A DNA stretch of 64,000 bases from Cytophagales bacterium (GCA_022360055.1 JAKSDO010000103.1:1-64000); one strand, 5' to 3'. Positions 8,530-18,655 are shown, counted from the stretch's first letter. Notes: a model not told the origin generated them from the letters alone. Program-made: numbers and translations.

Positions 8530-9865
8530 AAGATTTGGGCTAATGGCATTATTAGCCCCCCTTATTTTTGCGTGTGAGGATCCCGGTGAGATTGGCCTAG
8601 ATTTAAATCCTGAGAATGGAGCTTTTGTCGCCCGATTTCAAGAAATTCCGGTGGATAATTCTGTCTTATTGTACGAAGATATTGTGGCGGATAACGCGAC
8701 CAGAATAGATTCGTTTCAAAACATTGGCTCGGCCGGGAGGTTGTTGACCGGGAGTTTTGACAATCAATCTTTTGGAAAAGTGAAATCCACGGCGTTTGCC
8801 GGATTATATTTGGGAAAAGTTGGTTTTACGGATGATGATTATGTATTCGACAGCCTGGTATTTAACATCAAGGTTGACTACATGTACGGCAATAGCTTCC
8901 TCGGGACCAAGAAAATCTATATTCATGAACTTGCGGATTCACTCAAAACAGATACTTTATATCTCACCAGAAATTCTACGCCGTACCATGATACTCCCCT
9001 GGGCGAGTTTGCGTTTGATCTTTCCGCTCTTGATACCGTTTGGATCGATACTGTACTGACAACAAAACTTTCCGACGAATTGGGGAAGCGATTCTTGCAA
9101 GAGGCGAAGGATAACGAATCAACGTATCTGAATAACAAGGAATTCAGGAAATTCTTTAATGGATTTGCTTTTGTTTCCGACGAGGCGAATAATATGGTTG
9201 CGGGAATCATCCCTGAGAATAATTCTACTTTTTTAAGGATGCATTTCCACAATAATGAAGATACCACATCATTTGATTTTATTTTTCAGGATTTTGATAC
9301 CATCAATTTTAACAGTACAAAATATTACAATCACATATCTTTAGACAGATCAGGCACCCCTATTGAGGGAATTACGGAATTCTATACGGAATATCAAACA
9401 AGTAATGATCTTTCGTACATACAAGCCAGCACCGGTGTGTTCACAAAATTGGATATTCAACCTTATCTGAATTTTATTGATACCATTGATCATTTGGTAA
9501 TTAACAGAGCTGAGATAGAAATTCCCGTTCAGTCATTTTCCGATAATACTGTTCCTTCTTCAGGTCTTGATATGTATGTGGTGGACCAGAATAATAGATT
9601 TGTGGAGGAATTTATCCCGCGAAGACCACTTCCAATATATATTACTGCCGGACGGCTTATTTTTTCCAGGAACAGCAATGAAAATGAAGGGAAGTTTGAA
9701 GGTATAATTACTGAATATATTCAGGGTTTGACCAGCGGTGATTCCCAGAATACGCAATTATTGCTCGGACAGACAAATTTATGGAATTCTGTTCTTTCAG
9801 TAAATCAGTCCGTTCTAAAGAAAGATAAAATAGTACTGAAGGTTTACTATTCAGTATTGCAATAA
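8513..9865 (+). CDS. DUF4270 family lipoprotein
   Basis: With the ATG at 8513 the protein has 450 residues and starts with a lipoprotein signal ending in LIFAC, Cys21 being the lipidation site. A TTG at 8468 would add 15 residues that spoil the signal, so I prefer the later start. It then overlaps the GT5-like gene by 17 bases. The body is beta-rich with many Asp and Phe and the family phrase GSFDNQSFGKVKSTAFAGLY. DUF4270 proteins are Bacteroidota outer-membrane lipoproteins of unknown function, often beside glmS as here. Confidence 0.8.
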   Translation: MTLWVKRFGLMALLAPLIFACEDPGEIGLDLNPENGAFVARFQEIPVDNSVLLYEDIVADNATRIDSFQNIGSAGRLLTGSFDNQSFGKVKSTAFAGLYLGKVGFTDDDYVFDSLVFNIKVDYMYGNSFLGTKKIYIHELADSLKTDTLYLTRNSTPYHDTPLGEFAFDLSALDTVWIDTVLTTKLSDELGKRFLQEAKDNESTYLNNKEFRKFFNGFAFVSDEANNMVAGIIPENNSTFLRMHFHNNEDTTSFDFIFQDFDTINFNSTKYYNHISLDRSGTPIEGITEFYTEYQTSNDLSYIQASTGVFTKLDIQPYLNFIDTIDHLVINRAEIEIPVQSFSDNTVPSSGLDMYVVDQNNRFVEEFIPRRPLPIYITAGRLIFSRNSNENEGKFEGIITEYIQGLTSGDSQNTQLLLGQTNLWNSVLSVNQSVLKKDKIVLKVYYSVLQ

Positions 9866-9892
9866 TTTCTAAACCAAAATAACTGCCTAACT

Positions 9893-11731
9893 ATGTGTGG
9901 GATCGTAGCCTATCTGGGCGATAGAAATGCCTTTGAAGTAATAATTAAGGGACTAAAAAGGTTGGAATACCGGGGGTATGACAGTTCGGGAATTGCTTTA
10001 TCGGCAGACAATCAATTGAAATTGTATAAAAAGACAGGCAAGGTTTCAGAGTTGGAATCGTTCACCAATAGCGAAGATCTGAACGGAGGGACTGGGATCG
10101 GTCATACAAGATGGGCAACACATGGAGAACCAACCGATAACAATGCGCATCCTCATTTATCGTTTGACGGGACTTTGGGGATCATTCACAATGGGATTAT
10201 TGAGAATTACGCCTCGCTCAAGCAAGAACTGCTAAACAAGGGATATGAATTTAAAAGTGATACCGATTCCGAGGTTGTGATTCATTTCATTGAGGATATC
10301 AGAAAGAATAACAATTGCAAACTTGATGAAGCTGTCCGGCTGGCATTATCAAAAGTTATCGGAGCCTATGCCATTGTCATAATTGATAGAAACGATCCGA
10401 GTCGACTTATCGCCGCTAGAAAGGGGAGCCCTCTGGTCATCGGAGTTGGGAAAGGCGAGTATTTTTTGGCCTCTGATGCCACCCCAATCATAGAATATAC
10501 CAATGAAGTCGTTTATCTGAACGACTTTGAAATTGCCATTGTTTGCAGGGAAGGATTAACCCTGAAAAATATGGAGGATGTAGAATCAAGCCCATACATT
10601 CAAAAGATTGATATGGAATTGGATGCGATCGAAAAGGGTGGATTCAAACATTTCATGTTGAAGGAAATATTTGAGCAGCCCAAGTCGATCGGAGATGCTA
10701 TGCGTGGGCGCTTAAACGCAGCGGAAGGCCAGTTGGCTCTTGGAGGAATTAGAGACTACCTTAACAGGCTGATTAGCGCCGACCGGATCATTGTTCTGGC
10801 CTGCGGTACTTCCTGGCATGCAGGCCTGGTCGCTGAATATTTTTTTGAAGAGTGGTGCAGGATTCCGGTAGAGGTAGAATATGCTTCCGAATTTCGGTAC
10901 AGAAATCCAATAATTAAGGAAGGGGATGTAATTATTGCCATTTCCCAATCCGGTGAGACGGCAGACACGCTTGCCGCCATCGAGCTGGCAAAATCCAAGG
11001 GAGCCATAATATTTGGGGTTGTCAATGCGGTAGGTTCGTCAATTCCGCGAGCGACCCATGTCGGGGCATATATTCATGCCGGCCCGGAGATCGGAGTAGC
11101 AAGTACAAAGGCGTTTACATCTCAAGTAACTGTGCTTTCCATGATTGCCATGATTGTTTCTTACAAAAAGGGAACGATTTCCGAAACGTCGTATCATGAA
11201 CTTCTGGTTGAATTGGAAACAATTCCCGAGAAGGTCCAAATAGCCCTTGGTTTGGATCAGAGATCGCAATCCATTGCCCGATCATTTATGAACGCGACAA
11301 ATTTTCTTTACCTCGGGCGGGGATACAATTTTCCGGTTGCCCTGGAGGGAGCGTTAAAACTAAAGGAGATATCTTACATTCACGCCGAAGGGTACCCCGC
11401 TGCAGAAATGAAGCACGGTCCTATTGCGCTTATCGACGAGGAAATGCCTGTAGTTGTGATAGCTACCAATGATAGCTCCTATGAAAAGATCATATCCAAT
11501 ATCCAGGAGGTAAAGGCAAGAAAAGGAAAAGTTATTGCCATTGTGACCGAAGGGGATGAGGTGATTCCCAGGTTGGCAGACTATGTTTTGGAAGTGCCAA
11601 AAACCCATGAGGCGCTCATGCCGTTGGTTTCCGTAATTCCCCTTCAATTGCTTTCCTATTACATTGCGGATTTGAGAGGTTGCAATGTCGATCAACCGAG
11701 GAATCTTGCAAAATCCGTAACCGTGGAATAA
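9893..11731 (+). CDS. glmS: glutamine--fructose-6-phosphate aminotransferase (isomerizing)
   Basis: 612 residues, full length. MCGIVAYLG gives the N-terminal nucleophile Cys2 of the glutaminase domain (1-240). Two SIS domains follow, with CGTS at 304-307, and the conserved C-terminus NLAKSVTVE closes the active site. It makes glucosamine-6-phosphate from fructose-6-phosphate and glutamine, the first step to UDP-GlcNAc for peptidoglycan and lipopolysaccharide. It is the last gene of the run with the GT5-like and DUF4270 genes. No ribozyme-like glmS leader is visible in the 27 bases upstream. Confidence 0.96.
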   Translation: MCGIVAYLGDRNAFEVIIKGLKRLEYRGYDSSGIALSADNQLKLYKKTGKVSELESFTNSEDLNGGTGIGHTRWATHGEPTDNNAHPHLSFDGTLGIIHNGIIENYASLKQELLNKGYEFKSDTDSEVVIHFIEDIRKNNNCKLDEAVRLALSKVIGAYAIVIIDRNDPSRLIAARKGSPLVIGVGKGEYFLASDATPIIEYTNEVVYLNDFEIAIVCREGLTLKNMEDVESSPYIQKIDMELDAIEKGGFKHFMLKEIFEQPKSIGDAMRGRLNAAEGQLALGGIRDYLNRLISADRIIVLACGTSWHAGLVAEYFFEEWCRIPVEVEYASEFRYRNPIIKEGDVIIAISQSGETADTLAAIELAKSKGAIIFGVVNAVGSSIPRATHVGAYIHAGPEIGVASTKAFTSQVTVLSMIAMIVSYKKGTISETSYHELLVELETIPEKVQIALGLDQRSQSIARSFMNATNFLYLGRGYNFPVALEGALKLKEISYIHAEGYPAAEMKHGPIALIDEEMPVVVIATNDSSYEKIISNIQEVKARKGKVIAIVTEGDEVIPRLADYVLEVPKTHEALMPLVSVIPLQLLSYYIADLRGCNVDQPRNLAKSVTVE

Positions 11732-11917
11732 GTTTAACCCGGATTCGAAAACATCGGGAAAAATAACGTAGAGCTGCACACGCCACGCATGCGCGATTGC
11801 ATCGGGTAGAGGCGTGACCTCAGAAGGTGAATGGAAAAAACAGAATTTTCTCCGCGCTCCCAAGGAATAACAGCCTGGCGAGGATATTCAATATTAAAAA
11901 CCAAAGGATTTTTTCCC

Positions 11918-12829
11918 TTAAATAAGGCTGGGTTTTTCCTGAGATTCATCTTCCAGGGGCTCGCTCTCCTCTTTTAACTCTTCATCGAGGATAGCCTCAA
12001 ATTTTGTTTTGGGCGCTTCCCCCTTCGATACCTGTTCTTCCATGAAATAATCATTGATCATCTTGCGGATTTCCTGAATGGACATATTGTGATGAATTTT
12101 ACCGGCTCTTACCATCGACATTTCGCCAGTTTCTTCTGAAACTACCAAAACCAAAGTATCCGTGGTTTCACTCATACCTATTGCGGCTCTGTGTCGAAGT
12201 CCGAATTGTGCCGGCAGATTCTCCAAATCGCTTACCGGTAAAATACATCTTGCGGCGGAGATGCGGCCATTGTAAATGATAACCGCTCCATCGTGGAGGG
12301 GACTGTTCTTATTAAATATGGATAGTAACAACCTTTTTGAGATGATGCCATCTATACGATCCCCGGAATCTACATAGAATTTAAGCTCGGATTCCTTGGA
12401 AAATACGATCAGAGCTCCCGTATAGGACCCTCCGAGGGTTTTCGCGGCATCGATTACGGGATTCACATCAAATTGGTCTTGATTCCCATTTTTTTTCCAG
12501 GGGAAATTTTTAAAAAAGGTTTCGCGGTTAAGCGTAGTGGATTTTCCTATCAGCAAAAGGAATTTGCGTATTTCAGGACTAAAAAGTATAATTAATGCCA
12601 GTACGCCAACGCCCATAAATTGCCCCAGAATGGCTGAGAGTAATTCCATCTCAGCAGCGTTCACCATCAGGTAGGTTAAGTATAGAAAAAGGAAACCAAG
12701 AAATACCTTAGAGGCTATGCTGCCTTTCATTAATTTATAGACCTGATAGAGCAGCAGTGTTACAAAGAAGATATCAATGAGATCTACCCAACTGATTTCC
12801 AGAAAGCCGATATTAAATAAAAGGGTCAA
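11918..12829 (-). CDS. cdaA: diadenylate cyclase (c-di-AMP synthase), CdaA type
   Basis: 303 residues. Three membrane helices occupy about 12-85, then a DAC/DisA_N domain with DGA at 180-182 and RHRAA at 212-216, the two catalytic motifs that condense two ATP to c-di-AMP. The acidic C-terminal tail (after about 270) is not conserved. The start is TTG inside the 4-base TTGA overlap with the folP stop, so translation is coupled; no better start exists upstream. Partners such as CdaR are not in the window. Confidence 0.9.
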   Translation of the reverse strand: MTLLFNIGFLEISWVDLIDIFFVTLLLYQVYKLMKGSIASKVFLGFLFLYLTYLMVNAAEMELLSAILGQFMGVGVLALIILFSPEIRKFLLLIGKSTTLNRETFFKNFPWKKNGNQDQFDVNPVIDAAKTLGGSYTGALIVFSKESELKFYVDSGDRIDGIISKRLLLSIFNKNSPLHDGAVIIYNGRISAARCILPVSDLENLPAQFGLRHRAAIGMSETTDTLVLVVSEETGEMSMVRAGKIHHNMSIQEIRKMINDYFMEEQVSKGEAPKTKFEAILDEELKEESEPLEDESQEKPSLI

Positions 12830-13683
12830 TTGTGTATTAAACTTACCAGGTTTATAACTTCTTTTGCTTCCTTAACATCATGAACTCTAAGAATATGCGC
12901 ACCCTTAAGCAATGAGACGGAATTTAATACCGAAGTGCCGTTTAAGGCATCTTCGGGATTAATTTTCAATATTTTGTAGATCATGGATTTTCTGGATATC
13001 CCAACCAAAATCGGAATATTTAGAATCCTAAAAAACTCCAGATAACTAAGCAATTGATAATTTTGTAAAGTTGTCTTGGAAAACCCAAAGCCTACATCAA
13101 TAATAACATCTTTTATGCCAAAAAGTGTTAACTCTTTTAGTTTTTTAATGAAATAATTAAGCAAATCGGATGGCATGTCGTCGTAATGTGTATTAAGTGC
13201 CATATTTTGAGGCGTGCCAACCATATGCATTAATATATAAGACACATTGTAATGCGAAATCGTTTGAAACATTTTTTTGTCAAGGCTTCCGCCGGAAATA
13301 TCATTGACCATTCCCGCTCCGGCCTCGATGGCCCTCTTAGCTATTTCCGATCTGAACGTGTCTACCGAAACAACCGTATTTTCAGAAACTTCCCGGATCG
13401 ATTTTATTCCTAACAACACTCTTTTTGTTTCTAATTCTTTGCTGATATTGTCAGCGCCAGGGCGGGAAGAATAACCTCCGATATCGATCATATCCGCCCC
13501 GTCTTCAAGTATTTTTTCAGCTTGTCTTGATATTTGCTTTTGGGTTAAAAATTTTCCCCCGTCATAAAAGGAATCATCGGTGACATTTAGGATTCCCATT
13601 ATTTTTGGAGAAGACAGGTCTATTAGATTTCCATTTATATTGAGTGTATTTTTTGGATAAAATACTTTATCTTTCGCAGCCAA
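12826..13683 (-). CDS. folP: dihydropteroate synthase
   Basis: 285 residues. ILNVTDDSFYDGG (31-43), DIGGYSSRPGA (67-77) and GISRKSMI (in the C-terminal third) are the pterin- and pABA-binding signatures; the usual DIGGESTRPG loop has Tyr-Ser-Ser here. It joins pABA to hydroxymethyl-dihydropterin pyrophosphate in folate synthesis and is the target of sulfonamides. The start is TTG (TTG GCT GCG). It overlaps cdaA by 4 bases, a pairing frequently found in Bacteroidota. Confidence 0.93.
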   Translation of the reverse strand: MAAKDKVFYPKNTLNINGNLIDLSSPKIMGILNVTDDSFYDGGKFLTQKQISRQAEKILEDGADMIDIGGYSSRPGADNISKELETKRVLLGIKSIREVSENTVVSVDTFRSEIAKRAIEAGAGMVNDISGGSLDKKMFQTISHYNVSYILMHMVGTPQNMALNTHYDDMPSDLLNYFIKKLKELTLFGIKDVIIDVGFGFSKTTLQNYQLLSYLEFFRILNIPILVGISRKSMIYKILKINPEDALNGTSVLNSVSLLKGAHILRVHDVKEAKEVINLVSLIHN

Positions 13684-13726
13684 TTAATAGATCAAATTAT
13701 TATAATACTTAAAGAAACAGAACATT

Positions 13727-14266
13727 TTGTCAAGCAAAACGATTAGCGAATATAAAGAAGTTATAAAGGCATGCAAAGAAGTTTTTGAGAAGAAAACCCG
13801 CGATTACGGAACTGCCTGGCGAATATTAAGATTGCCATCAATTACGGATCAAATTATGATCAAAGCTCAAAGAATCAGGTCGATTCAGGAAAAAGGTTTT
13901 CAAAAAGTTGATGATGATATCCCCAACGAGTTTTTTGGAATTGTGAATTACTGCATCATGGCTATCATTCAGATGGAAATGCCTTCCGACACTTCCGTGG
14001 AAATGAAATTTGAAGAAATCGAACCCCTTTATGACCGGGTCGTCAATGAAACGATTTCACTCCATGAAGATAAGAATCACGATTATAATGAGGCCTGGAG
14101 AGAGATGCGGGTAAGTTCGATGACAGATATTATTTTAATGAAGCTTTTGAGAGTGAAGCAAATCGAAGATAATAAAGGAAAGACGATCATCTCGGAAGGG
14201 ATTAAATCGAACTACCAGGATATGATGAATTATGCAGTTTTTTGTTTAATAAAACTAGATTCCTGA
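13727..14266 (+). CDS. DUF1599 protein with two internal repeats
   Basis: 179 residues made of two related halves, about 22-85 and 115-177. Each has a Lys-rich entry, an acidic D-Y-x-x-A-W motif (DYGTAW 26-31; DYNEAW 119-124), a D-x-I-x-x-K helix and a final hydrophobic helix (NYCIMAIIQ; NYAVFCLIK). This matches the DUF1599 family, which has been linked to nucleotide modification by genome context; I cannot assign a reaction. The TTG start is 43 bases from the divergent folP start, and the next gene begins 3 bases after its stop. Confidence 0.75.
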   Translation: MSSKTISEYKEVIKACKEVFEKKTRDYGTAWRILRLPSITDQIMIKAQRIRSIQEKGFQKVDDDIPNEFFGIVNYCIMAIIQMEMPSDTSVEMKFEEIEPLYDRVVNETISLHEDKNHDYNEAWREMRVSSMTDIILMKLLRVKQIEDNKGKTIISEGIKSNYQDMMNYAVFCLIKLDS

Positions 14267-14269
14267 AAT

Positions 14270-15364
14270 ATGAATGTAGCTGACAGGATTGTTCGTTGGT
14301 TTGTTGGTTTGCTTTTTATTTTTTCAGGATTGGTGAAGCTAAATGATCCAATGGGCACGGCCATAAAAATGGCGGAGTATTTCGAAGTTTTTTCAAACGA
14401 TATTTCTTCCTTGTTCCATTTTTTAGTGCCGGTTGCGCTATGGGTCGGATTGTTTGTGCTGATTCTAGAAGTATTGCTTGGAGTGGCGGTATTAATTAAC
14501 TACCGCATAAATCTAACCGCATGGGTTTTGCTCCTGCTGATCGTATTTTTTACCTTTCTTACCTTTTATTCGGCAGCGTTCGATAAAGTGACAGATTGTG
14601 GTTGTTTCGGAGATGCGATTCCTCTTACACCCTGGCAATCCTTTATTAAGGATATTGTATTGTTGGTATTATCTATCTATATATTCATACACAGAAAGAA
14701 ATATGATCCGGTCTTTCGGCCAAAGGCGGGCAACATTGTGTTAGGATCGGTTCTGGTACTCGGTATGATTATCGCTTATTATGCAATTGAGCATTTGCCA
14801 CCCATTGATTTCAGGCCGTACAAGGTAGGAGCGGATATACGTGCATCCATGCAGCCTTCCGAGGAATTCCGGTACAAGTATGTGATGGAAAAGGATGGTG
14901 CCAGGTACGAGTTCGAGCATTATCCAAGCGATACCAGTTACAAGTTCACCGAGATGATTTTATTAAATCCTGAAGCTGCACCTAAGATCACGGATTATAA
15001 CGTCTGGAATGAAGAAGGCGATTTTACCGAAGAGAGCCTGAATGAAATCCGGTTTTTGGTATTGTTTAGTGACGTAAACAAATCGAGATTAAACCGTATT
15101 GGAGCTATAAATGATCTTGTATCCGAGCTAAAGAGCGATATTTCATGTTGGGTTATTACGGCAAACGATGAAGCTACTTATGAAAACTTCAGACATGAAT
15201 ATCAAATTCCAATGCCCTATTACTATGCGGACGGGACAGTTATTAAGGCCATGGTACGAGCAAATCCCGGATTGATCCTTATGCAGGATGGAAAAGTCCT
15301 GGGTAAATGGCACAACAATGATGTGCCATCAAAAGAGAAAATATTGGCGCTCATCAAACAATGA
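14270..15364 (+). CDS. BT_3928-like DoxX/MauE membrane protein with thioredoxin-like tail
   Basis: 364 residues. Four membrane segments (about 10-25, 50-77, 83-103, 122-140) form a DoxX/MauE-type domain with TDCGCFGD, Cys110 and Cys112. A fifth segment at about 155-172 leads to a C-terminal domain (about 260-364) that looks like a thioredoxin fold but lacks CxxC. It probably deals with thiol redox in the periplasm; the function is not established. It lies 3 bases after DUF1599 and 3 before the permease gene, in one run. Confidence 0.7.
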   Translation: MNVADRIVRWFVGLLFIFSGLVKLNDPMGTAIKMAEYFEVFSNDISSLFHFLVPVALWVGLFVLILEVLLGVAVLINYRINLTAWVLLLLIVFFTFLTFYSAAFDKVTDCGCFGDAIPLTPWQSFIKDIVLLVLSIYIFIHRKKYDPVFRPKAGNIVLGSVLVLGMIIAYYAIEHLPPIDFRPYKVGADIRASMQPSEEFRYKYVMEKDGARYEFEHYPSDTSYKFTEMILLNPEAAPKITDYNVWNEEGDFTEESLNEIRFLVLFSDVNKSRLNRIGAINDLVSELKSDISCWVITANDEATYENFRHEYQIPMPYYYADGTVIKAMVRANPGLILMQDGKVLGKWHNNDVPSKEKILALIKQ

Positions 15365-15367
15365 TTT

Positions 15368-16423
15368 GTGATACGGTTCTTTCTTAGAAGATTTGGATAT
15401 GGAGTTTTAGTGCTTTCTGGCGTGATTGTCGTCATTTTTCTTTTATTCCATGCTTTGCCGGGTGATCCGGTAACTTTGATTGCCGGGCAAAGAAGCGATT
15501 TAAACACGAGGCAAGCAATTACTGAAGAGCTGGGTCTGGACCAACCTTTGCACAAGCAGTTTCTTCTTTATGTAAATGACCTTTTTTTTGTGTCTATTCA
15601 CGATAGAAATGATGCTAACAAAACAAAGTATTCCTATGTGGAGTTAGCAAATTTCGGGGATAAAGTATTAGCTCTTAAATGGCCTTATATGAGAAGGTCA
15701 TTTCAAACCAATAAAGAAGTTACTCAGATCATCTACGATAATATTGATGATACTTTTTGGCTTGCCGTATCCGCTATGCTTATAGCCAGCGTTGTCGGTA
15801 TTTCATTCGGTATCATTGCCGCATTGAATCAGAATACGCCTTTAGACCACCTCATTATTTCCGCTTCAGTTTTTGGTATATCAATCCCTTCATTCCTTTC
15901 AGCAATAATAATTGCAATGATCTTCGGCTTTTATTTAAGCGATTATACCGGTTTGGACCTTACCGGTCAGTTATGGACAAATGATCCGATAAGAGGAAGA
16001 GAACTGCAATTGCGCAATCTGATATTACCGGCCATAACCTTGGGTATCCGGCCGCTCGCGATAATTACTCAATTAACCAGGAGTTCCATGTTGGAAGTTT
16101 TGTCTTTGGATTACATCAGAACAGCCTATGCAAAAGGTTTAAGCAAGTATCGCATAGTTTTAAAACATGCCCTCAAAAATGGACTGAATCCGGTCATCAC
16201 TGCCGTTTCCGGCTGGTTGGCCTCTTTAATGGCCGGAGCATTTTTTGTGGAATATATTTTTGACTGGAAGGGATTGGGATTCACGACAATTAAGGCGGTG
16301 CAGAGTCTTGATTTTCCGGTTGTGATGGGAGTAACGCTTTTTGTGGCAGCTATATTTGTAATAATCAATATCTTTGTCGACCTGTTATATGCCGCTATTG
16401 ATCCCAGGATCAGGCTAACATAG
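15368..16423 (+). CDS. ABC transporter permease, DppB/OppB family
   Basis: 351 residues, GTG start. The N-terminal helix with HALPGDPVTL (about 29-38) and six membrane segments are typical of the first permease of peptide/nickel ABC importers. The coupling-loop region reads DYIRTAYAKGLSKYRIVLKH. The other subunits (DppC, ATPases, binding protein) are absent from the flanks, so this is a solitary permease in the run. The substrate is unknown. Confidence 0.85.
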   Translation: MIRFFLRRFGYGVLVLSGVIVVIFLLFHALPGDPVTLIAGQRSDLNTRQAITEELGLDQPLHKQFLLYVNDLFFVSIHDRNDANKTKYSYVELANFGDKVLALKWPYMRRSFQTNKEVTQIIYDNIDDTFWLAVSAMLIASVVGISFGIIAALNQNTPLDHLIISASVFGISIPSFLSAIIIAMIFGFYLSDYTGLDLTGQLWTNDPIRGRELQLRNLILPAITLGIRPLAIITQLTRSSMLEVLSLDYIRTAYAKGLSKYRIVLKHALKNGLNPVITAVSGWLASLMAGAFFVEYIFDWKGLGFTTIKAVQSLDFPVVMGVTLFVAAIFVIINIFVDLLYAAIDPRIRLT

Positions 16424-16446
16424 GCTTTGCAACAACATTCGGTTTT

Positions 16447-16992
16447 ATGAAATCATTAAAATATTTTTTAGTAGGAATGCCGGCGTCGGGGAAATCTACC
16501 TTGGGAAGGATGCTTGCAGCGCAGCTAGGCACAACTTTTATTGATTTGGATAAAGAGATTGTGAAAGAAGAGGGTTTGGAAATAACTGAGATTTTTAGTT
16601 CTAAAGGTGAGAAGTACTTCAGAGAGCTTGAAAGAAGATGTTTAGCCGGACTATTAAACAGGAATGAAGGATATGTTTTGGCAACAGGAGGGGGCGCGCC
16701 TTGCTTTTTTGACAATATGGAACAAATGAACAATCATGGAACTACGATTTTCATCAATGTTCCTGTTGAAGATTTACACAACAAACTGAAAAAGAAGGGG
16801 ACCCAAAAGAGGCCATTGTTGAAAGACGTACAGCGCGATGATTTATATACTGCATTACAAAACAAGTTCCTAGAGCGCAAAAAATATTACGATCAATCAA
16901 AAATATGTGTGGACCAGGATCTTGGAGAGGTTGTAAATCGCTTGAATCAAATTATTTTTGCGATTAAAAGGCTAGAAGAAAAATCCAATTGA
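16447..16992 (+). CDS. aroK: shikimate kinase
   Basis: 181 residues. Walker A GMPASGKST at 10-18, IDLDKEI (about 31-37) for shikimate binding, GGGAP loop (about 81-85) and the lid motif KRPLL. It phosphorylates shikimate in chorismate synthesis. The gene starts 23 bases after the permease stop, and its 3' end overlaps the convergent barrel gene by 21 bases. Confidence 0.92.
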   Translation: MKSLKYFLVGMPASGKSTLGRMLAAQLGTTFIDLDKEIVKEEGLEITEIFSSKGEKYFRELERRCLAGLLNRNEGYVLATGGGAPCFFDNMEQMNNHGTTIFINVPVEDLHNKLKKKGTQKRPLLKDVQRDDLYTALQNKFLERKKYYDQSKICVDQDLGEVVNRLNQIIFAIKRLEEKSN

Positions 16993-18612
16993 AAGCGCAA
17001 AATTCAGATTAGAATTTTCAATATCCGCAAAATTTGTTTCCAAATAGGATTCATTACCGGGATTATCCAAAATATAAGGGGCGTATTTTGTGTCAAATTG
17101 TTTGTATGTTACTCCCAGATCAGTGAAAAACTTCCCGGATCTATAACCCAGTCCCGCCGCATACGTTTGAATATTGGCCGGTACATCTTTATTTATATAC
17201 GGACTTGGTTGATAATTATACCCTGCTCTAAGTCTAAGTTTTTTTAACCTGAATTCCCCTCCAACTCTTACATTCAAAGTAGACTGATAAGTTTCTTTTA
17301 CGGTCAGCCGATCATTTTCCAAAAGACCTTCGGCATCCTTTATTTTCATAGATGAGTAATCGACGTATTCGATGTCAGCGGATATAAATCCGTTTTTATT
17401 GAAGAAGAACGAGGTCCCAAAATTTAACCTCAGCGGAGTAGTTATTGTGTAGTCAAACAAACTTTCTTCTTCGTGAAACTCATTATTCAACGTGGCTTCA
17501 TATTCATAGAAAGTTGTAAAATCGGCGTCCGGATTTGTAGCGATGAGGTCGTAATTGGCATCAAAATAATTCCCGTAATTCCTCATGCTAAAATTGTTAA
17601 AATTTGCTTCGGTAGAAAAATAATATTCTTCGCTCATCGATAAATACGTCGGAGTAATTAGTGACATGCCAATGGTAAGTTGGTTAAAGGGCCTGCCAAT
17701 TATTCCAAACGTTCCGTTGACACCAATTCCGTTTGTAAGCAGATTTTCAGTTAAGATTGAGTTGGAAACAATATCGCCTTCAAGCCCCGGGTACGTCTCG
17801 GTGTAACGCTTTGCAATTTCATAGCGGATGGACTGAATTCCTAATGCGGCCCCAAAATACAGGTAGTCCCCAAGATTTCCGCCATAGCTGAAATTCCATT
17901 GATTTTGTCCGCCTGTTGATTTTATCGTTTCTTCTTGCAAGGTTGGCAACTTTTCCGTAGGAAATTCACTAAAGAATGTTCTGTCGTAAAAAGGAACGTA
18001 GGTGGTATCGTTCCCATTTATATACGCATCAAGGAACTCGCTGATCAGATAGGTGGCAAAAGCTCCGTAAGTGACACCTTGTAACCGGTCAGAATCCACA
18101 TTTTGTTTGTTGGCGTCCTGCACATAAAAATCCAGGATATCATTTTTTCCATTTTGACCGGAGTAATATATTGCGCTATTGAAATTATTCACTTTTGAAA
18201 AGGAAATAGCAAAGGATCCGCCCCTCCATTTACCCGGGATAATGTCATCTTTCGTTTTGTTGAAAACGATCCCCAGATTTGCCAAATTAAAATTCCCCGA
18301 TTCTTTGGTAAGAGCATTTGAGATGTAACTGCTACTTGCCGATTGAATGTTGTAGGAAGGCGTAAAGCTTATTTCCGATCGGTTATAAAGCCCCAGTCCG
18401 GCAGGATTCGACAATGCCGAGCTTATATCCCCTCCCAGGCTGATTTGTGTATTTGCCAATCCCTGAATTCGGGCGCTGCCCGTGTACGAATAACTACTGA
18501 ACATCAATGCCTGCTCATGATAGCTTAACGCACCGGGAACCAACTGGCTAAATACATTTAAATTGGCCAATAAAAATCCACTGCTTAATATAAGCTTCGA
18601 TAAAAATTTCAT
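16972..18612 (-). CDS. outer-membrane beta-barrel protein, OmpP1/FadL-like
   Basis: 546 residues with an N-terminal signal peptide (about 1-22, ending VFSQ). A segment near 50-80, including SALSNPAGLGLYNRSEISF, resembles the N-terminal NPAG region of FadL/TodX-type transporters. Alternating aromatic beta-strands run to a terminal Phe (SIGFFF), the barrel-insertion signature. FadL relatives pass hydrophobic compounds through the outer membrane; the substrate here is unknown. It lies 43 bases from the start-proximal low-complexity gene on the same strand, with no terminator seen between. Confidence 0.72.
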   Translation of the reverse strand: MKFLSKLILSSGFLLANLNVFSQLVPGALSYHEQALMFSSYSYTGSARIQGLANTQISLGGDISSALSNPAGLGLYNRSEISFTPSYNIQSASSSYISNALTKESGNFNLANLGIVFNKTKDDIIPGKWRGGSFAISFSKVNNFNSAIYYSGQNGKNDILDFYVQDANKQNVDSDRLQGVTYGAFATYLISEFLDAYINGNDTTYVPFYDRTFFSEFPTEKLPTLQEETIKSTGGQNQWNFSYGGNLGDYLYFGAALGIQSIRYEIAKRYTETYPGLEGDIVSNSILTENLLTNGIGVNGTFGIIGRPFNQLTIGMSLITPTYLSMSEEYYFSTEANFNNFSMRNYGNYFDANYDLIATNPDADFTTFYEYEATLNNEFHEEESLFDYTITTPLRLNFGTSFFFNKNGFISADIEYVDYSSMKIKDAEGLLENDRLTVKETYQSTLNVRVGGEFRLKKLRLRAGYNYQPSPYINKDVPANIQTYAAGLGYRSGKFFTDLGVTYKQFDTKYAPYILDNPGNESYLETNFADIENSNLNFALSIGFFF

Positions 18613-18655
18613 GATATTTTACTGAAAAAGACTTCTATGAACAGATTAATATCAA

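Noticed and set aside
9866-9892. glmS ribozyme
   Set aside because: Only 27 bases separate DUF4270 and glmS, too short for the ribozyme core.
11732-11917. Inverted repeat CACGCC...GGCGTG between glmS and cdaA as bidirectional terminator
   Set aside because: The arms are only six bases with a 26-base loop and no T tract on either strand.
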